A stretch of DNA of 64,000 nucleotides from Cavia porcellus (Eukaryota > Chordata > Mammalia > Rodentia > Caviidae), in contig NW_026947492.1 of the NCBI RefSeq assembly GCF_034190915.1, positions 18,505,501 through 18,569,500 of the forward strand, in the 5' to 3' direction. The position numbers were made by a program, and so were the translations under genes. Of the stretch, positions 1-12,075 are shown piece after piece. Below the pieces are notes generated by a model. That model was not told the DNA's origin. It did not search any database and was given only the letters and a program-made list of their open reading frames with translations. How positions within the stretch are numbered: position 1 is the stretch's first letter; every line of letters begins with the position of its first letter.

Positions 1-181
1 CAGACGACTCCGAGGCTAGAGCCCCGTCCTCCTCCTTAGCATCCTTGTTCCCCTTAACGGACCCCTCTCGGGAGCTCCCTGACTGGGCCTGCTCAGATAC
101 CCTGCGTACTTTTGTAAGCTCTTGAGAGCTTTCTCCACAACCACCCTCGCTCTTAGTGTTGCTACCTAACATGTTTCCCAT
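1..181 (-). CDS. 5' part of an endogenous retroviral gag frame (runs off window)
   Basis: Reading leftward from the ATG at 181-179, the frame stays open for 60 codons to the window edge. It starts Met-Gly-Asn, the form expected of an N-myristoylated retroviral Gag, and continues as a hydrophilic Ser/Glu/Lys-rich stretch. It lies about 200 bp downstream of a 483-bp LTR and a primer-binding-site-like sequence, which is where gag should start. I do not recognise the protein as a known betaretroviral or IAP Gag; the family is inferred from the LTR. Matrix folding and particle assembly are family knowledge, not visible here. The rest of the provirus lies outside the window, so intactness cannot be judged. 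Confidence 0.6.
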   Translation of the reverse strand, partial: MGNMLGSNTKSEGGCGESSQELTKVRRVSEQAQSGSSREGSVKGNKDAKEEDGALASESS

Positions 182-380
182 CTTTTAATATGTTACTCAC
201 CGCGTGAGGCCCAAGGAATCCGCCACTTACGCGTGAGCCTGAGGGGAGTCTAAAAGCCCTGTAGGTGCGCGCCACCCAGAGCCCAGGCTTATCCCCAACT
301 CACCTGTCTCGCAGCTCTGTACTGGAGCGTTGTCCACTTCCACGTCTCGGGGGTGATCAGTCCCCGGGCGGGCCTCCAAA
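182..380 (-). other. Retroviral 5' leader with primer-binding-like site and splice donor
   Basis: The untranslated leader lies between the LTR and the gag start. Directly after the LTR end (position 381) and two T residues comes an 18-nt block at 378-361 beginning TGGAGG, the position and form of a tRNA primer-binding site. It does not match well the Pro, Lys, Phe or Gln sites I remember, so the primer is unresolved. A consensus splice donor, CAG/GTGAGT, sits at 306-298 on the minus strand and would serve spliced env-type messages. Leader length is normal for a simple retrovirus. Confidence 0.6.
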
Positions 381-863
381 TGTCGATGTCCGCTCCCGGC
401 CGGCAGGAAGGACACACGACAAAGTCTGGTAGTGGACAACCTTTTCTTTTTATTTTCCTTCTCCGTACAGCCTGCCCTGGGTTCTCCCAGCTGAAGCCTC
501 CTCTGGTCCGCTCCCCGCGGCTCCTTTTGTGCTTCAGTCTGCCCCAAAGCCTCTACCGGTCCGCTCTCCGCGGCTCCTTTTGGGCTTCTACTTCCGGGCT
601 TCTATCTGGCTTCTACTTCCGCCCAGGGGTGGCACCGGTATATATACGGGTACAGTGTCCAATCATGTTAAAGTAAGCAAGGCAAGCTGATTGGCTAACA
701 TCATCAGTTGCCAGGCAGACTATATTGTTGAGCGGGTTGTTTACGCGGTAAGCAGGAAACTAACATATTCGATGGGAGGGGTAACCTACCTCAGGCTTTG
801 CTCTTTACCACAGGCCGCACGTCCGCCGCGCAAGGCGAGCTATCACAGACGCGGCTCCCAACA
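381..863 (-). mobile_element. Retroviral LTR (5' LTR of a minus-strand provirus), ERV2/IAP-like
   Basis: On the minus strand the element begins TGTTGGGAGCCGCG at 863 and ends in CA at 381, the TG...CA ends of an LTR. The first 14 bases resemble the start of rodent IAP LTRs, so class II is the tentative assignment. A TATA-like GTATATATAC lies at 647-638 and an AATAAA at 454-449, giving a U3-R-U5 order with R roughly 430-610. Two copies of a GC-rich block (496-534 and 549-586, spacing 53 bp) form a short direct repeat within R. The sequence right of 863 is L1 ORF2 endonuclease, so the provirus interrupts an L1. The partner LTR and the matching TSD are off the left edge. Confidence 0.8.
636..650 (-). 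promoter_or_regulatory. LTR TATA-like box
   Basis: GTATATATAC on the minus strand in the U3 part of the LTR, with inverted CCAAT-type (ATTGG) sequence upstream of it near 660 and 693. Its place about 185 bp before the AATAAA fits a retroviral promoter. Activity is inferred only. Confidence 0.5.
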
Positions 864-3800
864 GATATATACAGAGTATTCCACCCAACAACAACAGAAT
901 ACACATTCTTCTCAGCAGTACATGGGTCATTCTCTAAAATAGACCATATATTAATTCACAGAACATATTTAAATAAATGCAAAAGGGTTGAAATTATCCC
1001 TTGCATGCTATCAGACCATAGCGCGATGAAATTAGTAATCAACGATAAAAGATGTTGCAAAAATCCCACAAACACATGGAAACTGAATAACACACTCTTG
1101 AGTAATCAGTGGGTCACAGAGGAAATTAAAAAAGAAATTAGCAATACCTACAAACAAATGAAAATACAGATACAACTTACTGGAATCTATGGGATGCAAA
1201 GAAAGCCGTCCTTAGAGGAAAATTTATTGCACTGAGCTCCCACATCAGGAAAACAGAATGAATACAAATAAATAACATAATGCTACACCTCAAACAGCTA
1301 GAAAAAGAAGAGCAATTCAAACCCAAAGCCAAAAGAAGAGAGGAAATTATAAAAGTCAGAGCAGAAATCAATGCAATAGAGACTAAGAAAACAATCCAAA
1401 GAATCAACGAATCAAAAAGTTGGTTCTTTGAAAGAATAAATAAAATCGATAAGCCTCTAGCCAACCTTATTAAAAGAAGGGAAGAAAGAGCTCAAATCCA
1501 TGCAATAAGAAATGAAAAAGGTGAAGTCACTACAGACTCAATAGAAATACAGAAGATCATCACCTATTTCAAAAACCTCTAGTCTCAAAGGTTAGATAAC
1601 ACAGAAGAAACAGACAGATTCTTAGAAACATATGAAGTACCAAAGCTTGATCAAGAGGATGTAAAACTGCTGAATAACCCAATCTCTATCAATGAAATTG
1701 AACATGTAATTAATTCCTTACCTACAAAGAAGAGCCCAGGCCCAGACGGATTTACTGCAGAATTCTACAAGAAATACAAACAAGACCTAATACCAACACT
1801 CCTTAAACTCTTCAATGAAATTTAAAGGGAAGCAATTCTTCCCAAGTCATTCCTGGAAGCAAATATTACTCTAGTACCAAAACCCGGGAAAGACCCAACC
1901 GAAAAAGAGAACTACAGACCAATCTCCCTAATGAACACAGATGCAAAAATCCTCAATAAAATATTGGCAAATAGGATGCAGCAAATCATCAAGAAGATTA
2001 TACACCATGACCAAGTGGGATTCACCCCAGGCATGCAGGGATGGTTCAACATATGTAAATCGATAAATGTAATCCATCATATCAACAAAGCCAAAAGTAA
2101 GAATCACATGATCATTTCCATAGATGCAGAAAAAGCCTTCGATAAGGTCCAACATTCTTTCATGATAAGAACTCTACAGAAAATTGGAATAGATGGTCTT
2201 TACCTCAATATAATAAAGGCCAGCTATGACAAACCAACAGCCAGTATCATACTAAATGGCCAAAAACTGAAAGCCTTTACTTTAAAATCAGGCACAAGAC
2301 AAGGATGTCCTTTATCACCTCTCCTATTTAATATAGTACTGGAAGTACTAGCCAGAGCAATTAGACAAGAGAGAAAAATAAGGGGTAAAGATAGGAAAAG
2401 AAGAAGTTAAATTGTCATTATTTGCAGATGACATGATACTCTACATGGAAGACCCCCTAAACTCCATTGAAAGACTCTTAGATATAATAAATAAATTCAG
2501 TAATGTAGCTGGGTACAAAATCAATACTCAGAAATCAATAGCATTCTTATATACTAACAACAAAATCACAGAGAGAGAAATAAGAGAAGCCACACTCTTC
2601 ACACTGGCAACCAAAAAAAATGAAATATTTAGGAATTACTCTTACGAAAGAAGTGAAAGACCTATACAGGGAAAATTATAATACACTGAAGGAAGAAATT
2701 GAAGATGATCTCAGAAAATGGAAAGACACCCCATGTTCATGGATAGGAAGAATAAACATTGTAAAAATGGCCATTCTCCCAAAACTCTTATACAGATTCA
2801 ATGCAATCCCAATAAAAATACCATCAACATACCAAATAGATCTAGAGAAATCACTCCTAAAGTTCATCTGGAACCAGAAGAGACCTAGAATATCAAAGGC
2901 AATTTTAAGCAACAAAGGCAAGGCAGGAGGCATCATAATCCCTGACTTGAAGTTATACTACAAAGCAACAGTAGTAAAATCAACATGGTACTGGAATCAA
3001 AACAGAGCAGAGGATCAATGTAATAGATTAGAAGATACAACCACAACTACAAACACACTCAATCACCTTATCTTTGATAAAGGAGCCAAGCAGGTTCACT
3101 GGAAGAATGACAGTCTTTTTAATAAATGGTGTTGGAAAAACTGGCTCTACATTTGCCAAAAACTAAAACTTGACCCAAGCCTATCACCATGTACTAAATT
3201 AAAATCTAAATGGATTAAAGATCTGAATATTAAAACAGAAACACTAAATCTATTGGAAGACAAATTAGGTAGAAACCTTGAAGACATAGGGGTAGGTAGA
3301 AAATTCATGAACAGGACTCAAACTGCACGGGAAATACTTCCCAGAATCCATAATTGGGACTACCTCTTATTAAAAAGGTTTTGTAAGTCAAAACAAAATC
3401 TCCAGCATAGTGAAAAGAAAACCCACAAACTGGGAAAAGATCTTAGTGAACTCCCCCTCAGACAAAGGACTTTTGTCTAAAATATATAAAGAATTTTAAA
3501 AAATCAGACCCCCAATATTCAAAGACCCAATCCAAAAATGGGCATCTGAGATGAATACACACTTCTCAGAGGAAGAAATACAAATGGCAAATAAATACAT
3601 GAAAAAATGTTCATCATCATTGGTTATTAGGGAAATGCAAATTAAAACCACACTGAGATACCATCTCACTCCTGAAAGGATGACCAGGATCAAGAAGAAC
3701 AACAACAACAAGTGCTGGAGATACTGTGGGGGAAAAAGAAACTCTCCTACCCTGTTGGTGGGAGTGTAGACTGGTACAACCTTTGTGGCGGTCAGTCTGG

Positions 3801-4127
3801 AGATTTCTCAAAAAGCTGGGATTGGAAGTCCCATTTTTTCCAGCTATTCCACTACTAGGCATCTTCCCAGAAGAACTGAAAGCATCATACCAAAGTGATA
3901 TATGTGCACCTATGTTTATAGCAGCACAATTTGTAATTGCTAGATCATGGAAACAACCCAAATGTCCATCAACCGAGGAATGAATAAAAAAGCTGTGGTA
4001 CTTCTATATAATGGAGTACTACTCAGCTATAAAGAAGGATCTCATTGAGGTATTTATCAATAAATGGGCACAGCTTGAAACCATACCCATAAGTGAACTA
4101 AATCAAACTCGCATCTGTGAACTCTGA
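864..4127 (+). pseudogene. L1 ORF2 (endonuclease/reverse transcriptase), decayed
   Basis: Decayed ORF2p. In order: the C-terminal half of the apurinic-like endonuclease (864-1250, with an SDHSA motif near 1010-1024), a linker, and the reverse transcriptase with its AFDKV block near 2130 and the catalytic FADD at 2421-2432. Then comes a long open C-terminal stretch (2620-3480) and the last part of ORF2, ending at a TGA at 4125-4127. The frame is broken: a shift near 1200-1260, an in-frame TAG near 1580, a TAA near 1822 and a shift near 2400. The RT palm motifs are still legible, so this is a fairly recent but inactive copy. No cis function is implied. Confidence 0.9.
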
Positions 4128-4775
4128 ATAGTTTCCCTAGTGTAGGAAATGAATCAAATATATAAAAGTATGTGATAACCATGATTCCCCATTATATGGC
4201 CCTGAAGCCTTATAAAATTGTCACTCATTACTTGGAATGGCTTTATTCTGGGCTGTTTGATATCATGGCCGGTGATGCAATGAACAGCCACTTTGAAGAA
4301 AACAAGACAGAATAACAGCTAGTGCTGATTTAATAATATCTTGTCTTAAAGCCGTACCAAACTATGGTTCTTCTGTCTCCATTGATTTTATTATGTTGTA
4401 ACTTGCTGGAATTTATCATATGTGGTAGTATAAACAAAAATTGTTATAGGCAAAGAGATAATATTGAAACCATTGATCATTTTTTTCTGTTAGCTGGTTC
4501 TAAATACTCTACAATGCTTTCATCCACTTGAATGGTGTTACACAGTGTTGATATATTTGATGCTATAGCATATGAAGTTATATTCAAATATTTCAAAGAA
4601 AAAGACACTATGGTAACTACTATTAAGTTGGGTTATTTGGTGGTGAAGCACTAGGTTGCTGAAAGTGTTATGCTTTAACCTGTATTGTTATGTTGTTATG
4701 CCCCCTTTTATCTCATTCTCTCCCTTATTCATTAAAAAATCATTTAATTTTTTAAAAAAATATATCAACCAATAA
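864..4775 (+). mobile_element. LINE-1 copy A, 5' part cut off by the provirus
   Basis: L1 body from within the ORF2 endonuclease domain through ORF2 and a short 3' UTR (4128-4775) ending in an A-rich stretch. The left boundary is the retroviral LTR; the missing L1 5' half should lie beyond the provirus, outside the window. The 3' UTR holds only the first of the modules present in related copies here (compare 32400-32910). It stops at an internal A-rich site instead of the terminal module seen at 33330-33707. Confidence 0.9.
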
Positions 4776-4784
4776 AAAATGCTC

Positions 4785-5310
4785 CTAGTTCTGTAGGAAA
4801 AAAGAAATCCTTTACAACTGTTGGTTAGAGAGTAGATTAGTACAAACACTGTGGAAATCAGTGTGGAGATTCCTCAAAAAATTAGGATTAGAGGTCCCAT
4901 TCAACCCAGGTATTCCCCTTCTGTGTATCTTCCCAGAAGGATTGAAAAACATCACACCACAGTGACATATGTGAAACCATAAGGTTCAAAATATACAATA
5001 GTCACTGTGAAATGGAAGGAAACTGTTCAATAGAAAGTAGAAACTAAGATAGGGGAAAAGAGAAAGGATAGAAGGGAAAAGGAAAAAAATGTAAGTTAGT
5101 TATACCATTAGTGTCACTTAGTTCACTGAATAGGAAAGGTTGTGCTAATACTGATTAAAGAAATTTTTATGCCCATATTTTGTACTTGAGTGACTAAAGA
5201 TAATGTTGTGTAATTTATCAACAATTGTTACTTTTTCATTATTTTGTTGTGAAAATTTGTTTTACCTTTTCTTCTTAATATTAACAAATAAAGTAATAAA
5301 TTTTTAAAAA
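4785..5310 (+). mobile_element. Old L1 3'-end fragment
   Basis: The first about 190 bases match the ORF2 C-terminal region (wording parallel to 3770-3930). They are followed by an A/G-rich 3' UTR similar to 8790-9265 and a tail of A and T runs near 5285-5310. It is 5' truncated and belongs to an older subfamily than copy A. Confidence 0.75.
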
Positions 5311-5374
5311 AGAATGTCACTATACATTTCTCAGGGAAAAAACTTCAAAAGGAAGTTATAAGAATATATATATA

Positions 5375-5405
<31 letters not shown>

Positions 5406-8400
5406 TCACCAAATATGGGAGCACCAAGCTATGTAACTATGTAAGACAAATATTAATACACATGAAAAATCAAGAAAGCAATAACACAACCATAACAGGG
5501 GACCTTTACCCTCCATTGTCACAAAGAGACAGATTAACTAGACAAAAATTCAGTAAAGAAATAACAGAACTTAATCAAATTTGTTAACAAATGATCTTCA
5601 CAGATCTGTATAGAGTATTCCACCCAATAGCATCAGAATATGCATTCTTCTCATCTGCACACAGCACATTCTCTAAAAGAGACCACATACTAGCTCATAG
5701 AACATGTGTAAGTAAATACAAAATAATCAAAATTATCTCTTTCATATTATCTGATCATAGTGCCATCAAACTGGAAATTAATCACAAAAGAAATCACAAA
5801 AACTCCATAAACACATGGAAACTAAATAATGTCCTCTTGAATAAATCAGTAAGTCACAGAGGAAATTAAAGAAGGAATTAAACAATATCTACAAGTAAAT
5901 TAAAATGCAAATACAATTTACCAGAACCTGTGGGGCACAATGGAAGCAGTCCTCAAAGGGAAATTTATTGCAATGAATTCTCACATCAGGAAAACAAATA
6001 AACAGTCTGATGCTAAACCTCAAACATCTAGAAAAAGAAGAGCAAACCAAGCCCAAAGCCAAAAGAAAGGAGGGAATTATAAATATCAGAAGGCAAGATA
6101 GCACAAATGAAACTAAGAAAAAAATACAAAGAATTAGTGAATTGAAGAGTTGGTTCTTTAAAAGAATAAATACAATTGATAAGCCCCTAGCCAACATTAT
6201 CCTAAAAAAAGTAAACAAAAACTCAAATTCATGCAAAAAGCAATAAAAATGATGAAACCAATAAGGATCTGTGAAAATACAGAAGATCATCAATGCCTGC
6301 TTCAACAGCCTCTACTCTCATAGATTCAACAACACAGAAAAAGTGGACAGATTCCTAGAAATATATGCATTAAAAAGACTTGGCTGAGAAGATGAAAATG
6401 CTTAATAAGCCAATTTCAGATAGTGACATTTAAAATATAATTAAAACCTTATCAACAAAGAAAAGTCCAGGTCCTGATTATTCAAAGCTAAAGTCTATAA
6501 GAAATTCAGGGAAGACAATGCAAACATGCCTCAAACTATTCAATGAAAATGAAAGGGAAGCAATTCTGCCTAACTTATTACTGGAAGCAAGTGTTACCTA
6601 ATACCAAACCCAGAAAGAAATCCAACCAAAAAAGAGAACTACAGGCCAATCTCCTTAATGAACATAGATACAAATATTCTCAAAAAAAATACTGGCAAAC
6701 CGAATGCAGCAAATCATCAAGAAGGTTATACATTGTGACAAATGGAATTCATCCCAGGAATGCAGGGATGATCCAACATAAACAAATCAATAAACATAAT
6801 ACACCATATCAATAGAACTAAAGACAAGAATCACATGATCATGATCAACAGATGCAGAAAAAGATTTTGATAAAGTCCAACACTCATTTATGATAAAAAA
6901 AATCCTACAGAAAATTGGAATAGATGGTGTTTACCTCATTCTGATAAAAACCAACAGGCAACGTCTTACTAGATGGACAAAAATTGAAAACTTTCACTCT
7001 AAAATCAAAAATAAGACAAGGATGTCCACTATTACCACTATTATTCAATATAGTTCTGGAAATATTAGTCAGAGCAATTAGACAAGAGAAAGAAATAAAA
7101 GCAATAAGGATAAGAAAGGAAGAATTTAAATTATCATTATTTGCAGATGATATGATACTCTACATAGAAGACCCCCTTAACTCCCCATACTGATAGTCTT
7201 ACTAACTCCATTGAAAGATGTAATACCCAAATTTACTAATGTAGCTGGACACAAAGTCAATGCTCAAGAATCAATAACATTCCTTTACACAAACAACAAA
7301 CTCATTGAAAGACAAATAAGGGAAACCACATACTTCACAATAGCACCATAAAAATGAAATACTTAGGAATCAATCTAACAAAGGAAGTAAAAAATCTGTA
7401 CAGTAAAAATTACAGTACTCTAAAAAAGAAATCAAAGAGGATTTCAGAAAATGGAAAGACATTCCTTGTTGATGGATAGGAATAACAAACATTGTGAAAA
7501 TGGCCATTCTCTGAAAACTTTATACAAATTTAATACAATCCCAATCAAAATATCATTAGGAATCCAAAATACCTCACAGATCTAGAGAAATCATTTCTAA
7601 AATTCACATGGAACTAGAAGAAACCTATAATAGGAAAGTCAATTTTAGGCAAAAATGCAAGGCAGGAGGCATCCCAATCCCTGACTTGAAACTGTACTAC
7701 AAAGCCACTGTAATAAAATCAGCATGGTACTGCAAAAAAAAAAAAAAGACCCAAATATCAATAGAATAGAATAGAAGATACAAAGACAAACTAACTCAGC
7801 CAGCCTATCTTTGACAAAGGGGCTAAACAAGTTCACTGGAAGACAAAGAGCCTCTTATTAAGTGGTGCTGGGAAAACTGACTTTACATATGCCAAATCAT
7901 AAAACTAGATCCTTGTATATCACCATGCATTAAAGTGAAAATGCATTAAAGTTCTAAATATTAGAACAGAGACACTAAATCTTCTGGAAGTAGGTAGAAA
8001 TCTTGAGGATTGTAGGGGTAAGGAGAGTGTTCATGAACAAAAATGAAATTGCACAGGAAATACTTCCCAGAATCAATAACTGGGATCCCATTTCATTAAA
8101 AAGTCTTTGCATATGTCAAAAGAAATCACCAACAGTGTGAAAAGAAAATATAAGAATTGGGAAAAAAATATGTCAACTATCACTCAGACAAAGGATTTCT
8201 ATCTAGAACATACAAAGAATTTAAAACATCAGGCCCCCAAAATTCAAAGGCCCAAGCCAAAAATGGGCATCTGAGGTGAATACAAACTTCTCAGATGAAG
8301 AAATACAAATGGTAAATAAATATATTAAAAATGTTCGTCCCCATTTTTCATTAGAGAAATGCAAATTAAAACAATGCTAACATTCCATCTCACTCCAGAA

Positions 8401-9265
8401 AGAATGACCAAGATCAAGAAATCAACCAGTAACAAATGCTGATGGGACTGTGGGGAAGGAGTTTTATCCACTGTTGGCGGGAGTGTAGGCTGATAAAACT
8501 ACTGTAGAAATCAGTGTTGGAGGTTCCTCAGAAATCTAGAATCAGAAGTGACAGCTATCCTGCTTCTGGGCATTTTGCCAGTAAAACTGGAAAGATCATA
8601 CTACAATGACATATGTGCACCCATGTTTATCGCAGCAATATTTGTAATAGGCAAATCTTGGAAACAATCTAAATGCCCATCAACTGAGGAATGGATATAA
8701 AAGATATGATATTTTTATGTATTTTTAACTCTAACCCTCAGTTATCAAGAAGGATCAGGTAGAGGTTTTTATAGGTTTTATAGAGACCATATTCATACGT
8801 GAAATAAATCACATGTGTAAATACCATATTGTCTTCTAGTGTAAGAAACTGAATGTGTAAATAAGATCCAAAATCTACAATAGATATTGTAAAAGGATAA
8901 GAAACTGCTCAAAGGGGAAAAATAACTGAGATAAGGAAAAGGAGAAAAAAAGGAGGGGAAAAGAAAAAGATACAAATTTGTTTATGCATAAAATATAAAC
9001 TACCAATTCTATGAATTCTTGGAAAAGAACAGCTAATACTCATGATTAGGTCAATTTTGTGTGTCTGTATCTAGTAAACTAAGCAACTCTTTAGAAGATA
9101 ACAATATATAAAATTGCAACGATTGTTAAATTCCTATCCTCTTGTTTTAAAACCCAGTATTGTTATTGTTTGGGGGGTTTTGTTCTTCTTGTAGTTTTTG
9201 TCTGTATGTCTCATTTTTGTATTTCCTTTCTGTGTTTTTTCTCTTCAAATTAAAAAAGTAATAAG
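5311..9265 (+). mobile_element. Old, degraded LINE-1 (ORF2 plus 3' UTR)
   Basis: A second plus-strand L1 starting in the endonuclease region. Recognisable segments are the endonuclease C-terminus (5591-5870), the linker (6010-6250), RT with FADD at about 7139-7150, the C-terminal region to about 8700, and an A/G-rich 3' UTR to about 9265. Stops and frameshifts occur every few hundred bases, far more than in copy A, so it is older. A (TG)n/(TA)n microsatellite interrupts its start. Confidence 0.85.
5364..5405. repeat. (TA)n(TG)n(TA)n microsatellite
   Basis: Alternating purine-pyrimidine tract: TA repeats, then about nine TG units, then TA repeats, inside the old L1. Confidence 0.9.
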
Positions 9266-9789
9266 ATAAGGGAGGTGTGATAAGATCAAGACCAGGCGAG
9301 ATAATGTGATGTGGAATAGAATACCAATAATTTCTTCTGTTTCAATTCATTATGGAAATAATTGCATTGCTCCCACCTCAAATACAAAAGACGTCTCAGA
9401 TTCACTTCCCGGTCTTCTCATGGGAATACATTTACTAGTAGAAAAGAATACTTCTTACCTCCCAACAGCTTTCTTGTTTGGTAGCAGGGATCAAACTCAT
9501 GACCTCGCTCTTGCCAGGCTGGTGCTTATGGCCCTGAGCTAAAGCCCCAGTCCCTGGCAATAGCTTTCTACCTCTGCCACGATTGATTTTTCTATAACTA
9601 ACTTGTCAAAATTCACTTTTGTTTTCCTTGCCGTCCATCCACCTTCTTTGAATAGTTCTCCCAATTCCTCTTTGGTTTTCTTTCATCTTATTCTGTTTCC
9701 TACTCCCCAATTACAACTCCTCCCATAACAAAAATTATCTACTGTGTATCTCAATCTCTCAGCTCTTTCCTTCTTGTTTCTATTAGTGG
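9266..9789. other. Non-genic stretch with one SINE
   Basis: Between the old L1 tail and the start of the inverted-duplication arm. Apart from the SINE remnant near 9476-9556 I see no gene, RNA or repeat that I can name. Confidence 0.5.
9476..9556 (-). mobile_element. tRNA-derived ID-like SINE remnant
   Basis: The reverse complement reads as a tRNA-like pol III unit: a box A-like TTTAGCTCAG and a box B-like GAGTTTGATCC, of the same type as the better copy at 17026-17137. The A-rich tail is degraded. Confidence 0.65.
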
Positions 9790-10194
9790 AAAATGATACC
9801 TAAAGCTCAAGGAGGCCAAGACAGCTGTGTACAGATGTGTACAGAAAGGGACCCAAGAAAAAGCTGCAAGAAGGAAAGTTTGGCTCCTAAAATCCATTAA
9901 TATACAAAATTGCTATTGGATTTTGTCTCTAAGAGTCTGTATATTGTTTGAAACTGTTAATTGATTTTTGAGATCATCTTAATTTTACCCATATTTCCCC
10001 CTCTATTACAGTTTCACTCCACACAAAGAAATATCCTAAAACAAATAAATTATTTCTTTTCATTAAAGAGAAAAACAAGGCTGTTATTCATTTATTGATT
10101 TTTTATATTGGTATTTCTAACTGTTGATATGTTTGGATGTTCAGAGGAAATAAGTATCCTTCTAATAGAACACTGAGAATGATGAATAAAAATG

Positions 10195-11084
10195 CTAAAT
10201 TGTTCTTTAAAATTCTAGATAAATAAACTATCTTTTCTAATAAACAGATGCTGGATTCTGCCTTGATAATTAACTAGATTCCCCTAATTATTTCTTGCTT
10301 TGAAATTTCTATATCCCATATGATTACCACCAGCCACAGATATCTCCAGTTTGTTTGAAATAACTGAAGTAGCTTTTCAAAATCAAAAGTTTTGATTTTC
10401 TTAGTCATGAAACAACGTATAACCTGCCACATAGCATGTTAATAACCCTGCCATAGCAGACAAACTCCACTAGAATGAGTTGAGAGGGCTCCACATGACC
10501 TCGACCTCAGTGCCCCCGTGTCACACACTATCTTTAATGCACTTCTCTTGTCATTTGATAGCGACCTTAAGAACATTTTTCATCTACTCGCTAAATAAAT
10601 TTAGCATTCAAAATTTACTTATTCGGAAGTCATAATAAGCCACTTTGAATAGAATCAAACTAATATTCCCTCATAATTTGAAAATAAAATCTATAAGGGG
10701 CACCGATAAAAGTAGAAAACAGTGCGTAAAGGACCACAAAGCAGACTGGACTTAATGACCTGGACTAGAGTCTCAGTCATGGCACCAGACAGCTGTGTGC
10801 CCATAAGTGACACATAATATTTCAGTCTCCAGCATCTATCCAAGGAAGAGGTTACATTAGAGATTAGTGAGCCTAGTTAAGATGACATATTCTATCTGTA
10901 GAAAATTTGCATAAAATAAATAAATGGTGGAGTAGCTGAGCTGGAACAAGGGTCGGGGAAAATAGATCTGCACTAAACGTAAAGATTATAAACTTTTCTT
11001 TCTCTACAAAAGACTACCAAAAAAAATCCCTGGACGTTGACTCCATCGTTAAAAGTATATGAGGTGAGTGGAGAGTGGGGCAGC
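10195..11084. other. Non-genic duplication-arm sequence
   Basis: Matches 48832-47940 inverted. I see no reading frame or RNA here. It lies 3' of the ZBTB14 retrocopy. No poly-A tail marks where that retrocopy ends. Confidence 0.5.
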
Positions 11085-12075
11085 AAGGGTGATGTGTCAC
11101 CCACCTGATGCTACAGCACCGCCTCTGTTGCCCTGAGCTGGGGCTTGTGCTTGAAGATTGTCACACATGTGACACCTGAAGGTGTTCCTCAAGCACGGGC
11201 TCAGATGATTGGCTTGCAGAGCAAGTCACCACGGTGGTCCTTGCAGCCTGAGCAGACTGTCAGGGACTCCTTCAGATGGGCCTGCTATTGTCTTCCAGCA
11301 GGATTGGCAGGTGATCAGCTTTGAGGGTGACTGTACAGTAAGTGTCCCAACTCCATGGCACTGTTGTCTGTGGTGCAGCCTGAGGACTGTCCATCTTTCA
11401 CTCCATCGTTATGTAAGTTTGAGGGGTCTGGGACCCCAGATCTTTGGACTCTGGAACTCTGGGGTCTCCATAAATTCTACTTCCTGGTGGTAGCAATTTA
11501 ATTCTGGAAGATACCTGCTCCCCAGCTCTTTCAAAACTACCTCCTGAACCCTGAGTGTGATTGTAGGTGATGGGGTGGGAGTGCACCCTCCACTGTGTGG
11601 TCAGATGGGCTGTCGTCCTGATCTCTGATTTCTTCTACATCATCATCCTTGGTGTCTGTGGCAGCTGTGATGGGACGATTTATTATGGGATAATTCTTAC
11701 TTTTGGACTGACTGTTATTTTTATTGAGATTAGGTACATCCACATCTGAGAACAGTTTAAAAGATTGGATATCAAAAATCTGATCTGCAAATGTTAACAC
11801 ATCTTTCTTTTTCACAGAAATCTTTGCCATCTACATGTAGTTCAAAGACTCTTCAAATATATCAGAAGGAAGGAAATCTATCTCTATTGTGAAGAAGTAA
11901 CATAGCCACCTGGGACATATTGAAAAGCTTCTTTTTTCAAGTAGATGCTGTGAGAACTCATCTGTGTGCTCTGAATTTTAGATCTTCAACCTAATAACAA
12001 TATCACAAAATTCTCCTTTCAGATATTTTTTAATGTTTTCAGAGTTTTATGATCGTCGTCATTATGAACAAGTTT
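11085..12075 (-). pseudogene. ZBTB14P: ZBTB14 retrocopy (processed pseudogene), left arm
   Basis: Read on the minus strand this follows the coding sequence of ZBTB14 (ZF5), a BTB/POZ zinc-finger repressor. In order: NDDDHKTL (near 12066), the LKGEFCDI block, the VEDLKFRAHR block of the BTB domain, KISVKKKDVL, NNSQSKSK, and an acidic run with TKDDDVEEI and RDQDDSPSDHTVEG. After these come ESKDLGSQTPQ and then zinc-finger remnants (AHLKE and CHMYDK types are clearer in the right copy). Frameshifts and stops occur throughout, and no intron separates segments that span the coding exon. The 5' end abuts L1 in the same orientation at about 12076. Identity comes from memory of the family protein and is strong because several separate blocks are colinear. 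Confidence 0.85.

Noticed and set aside
227..547. 106-codon minus-strand frame and overlapping plus-strand frames
   Set aside because: They cross LTR and leader boundaries, match nothing I know, and are explained by the GC-rich retroviral sequence.
9790..10190. A novel interspersed repeat shared with 61690-62117
   Set aside because: Both pieces lie next to the ends of the duplication arms in the right order, so displaced arm sequence is the simpler explanation.
11209..11493. 94-codon plus-strand frame over the left ZBTB14 retrocopy
   Set aside because: Opposite strand to the retrocopy; the minus-strand reading matches ZBTB14 and explains the sequence.
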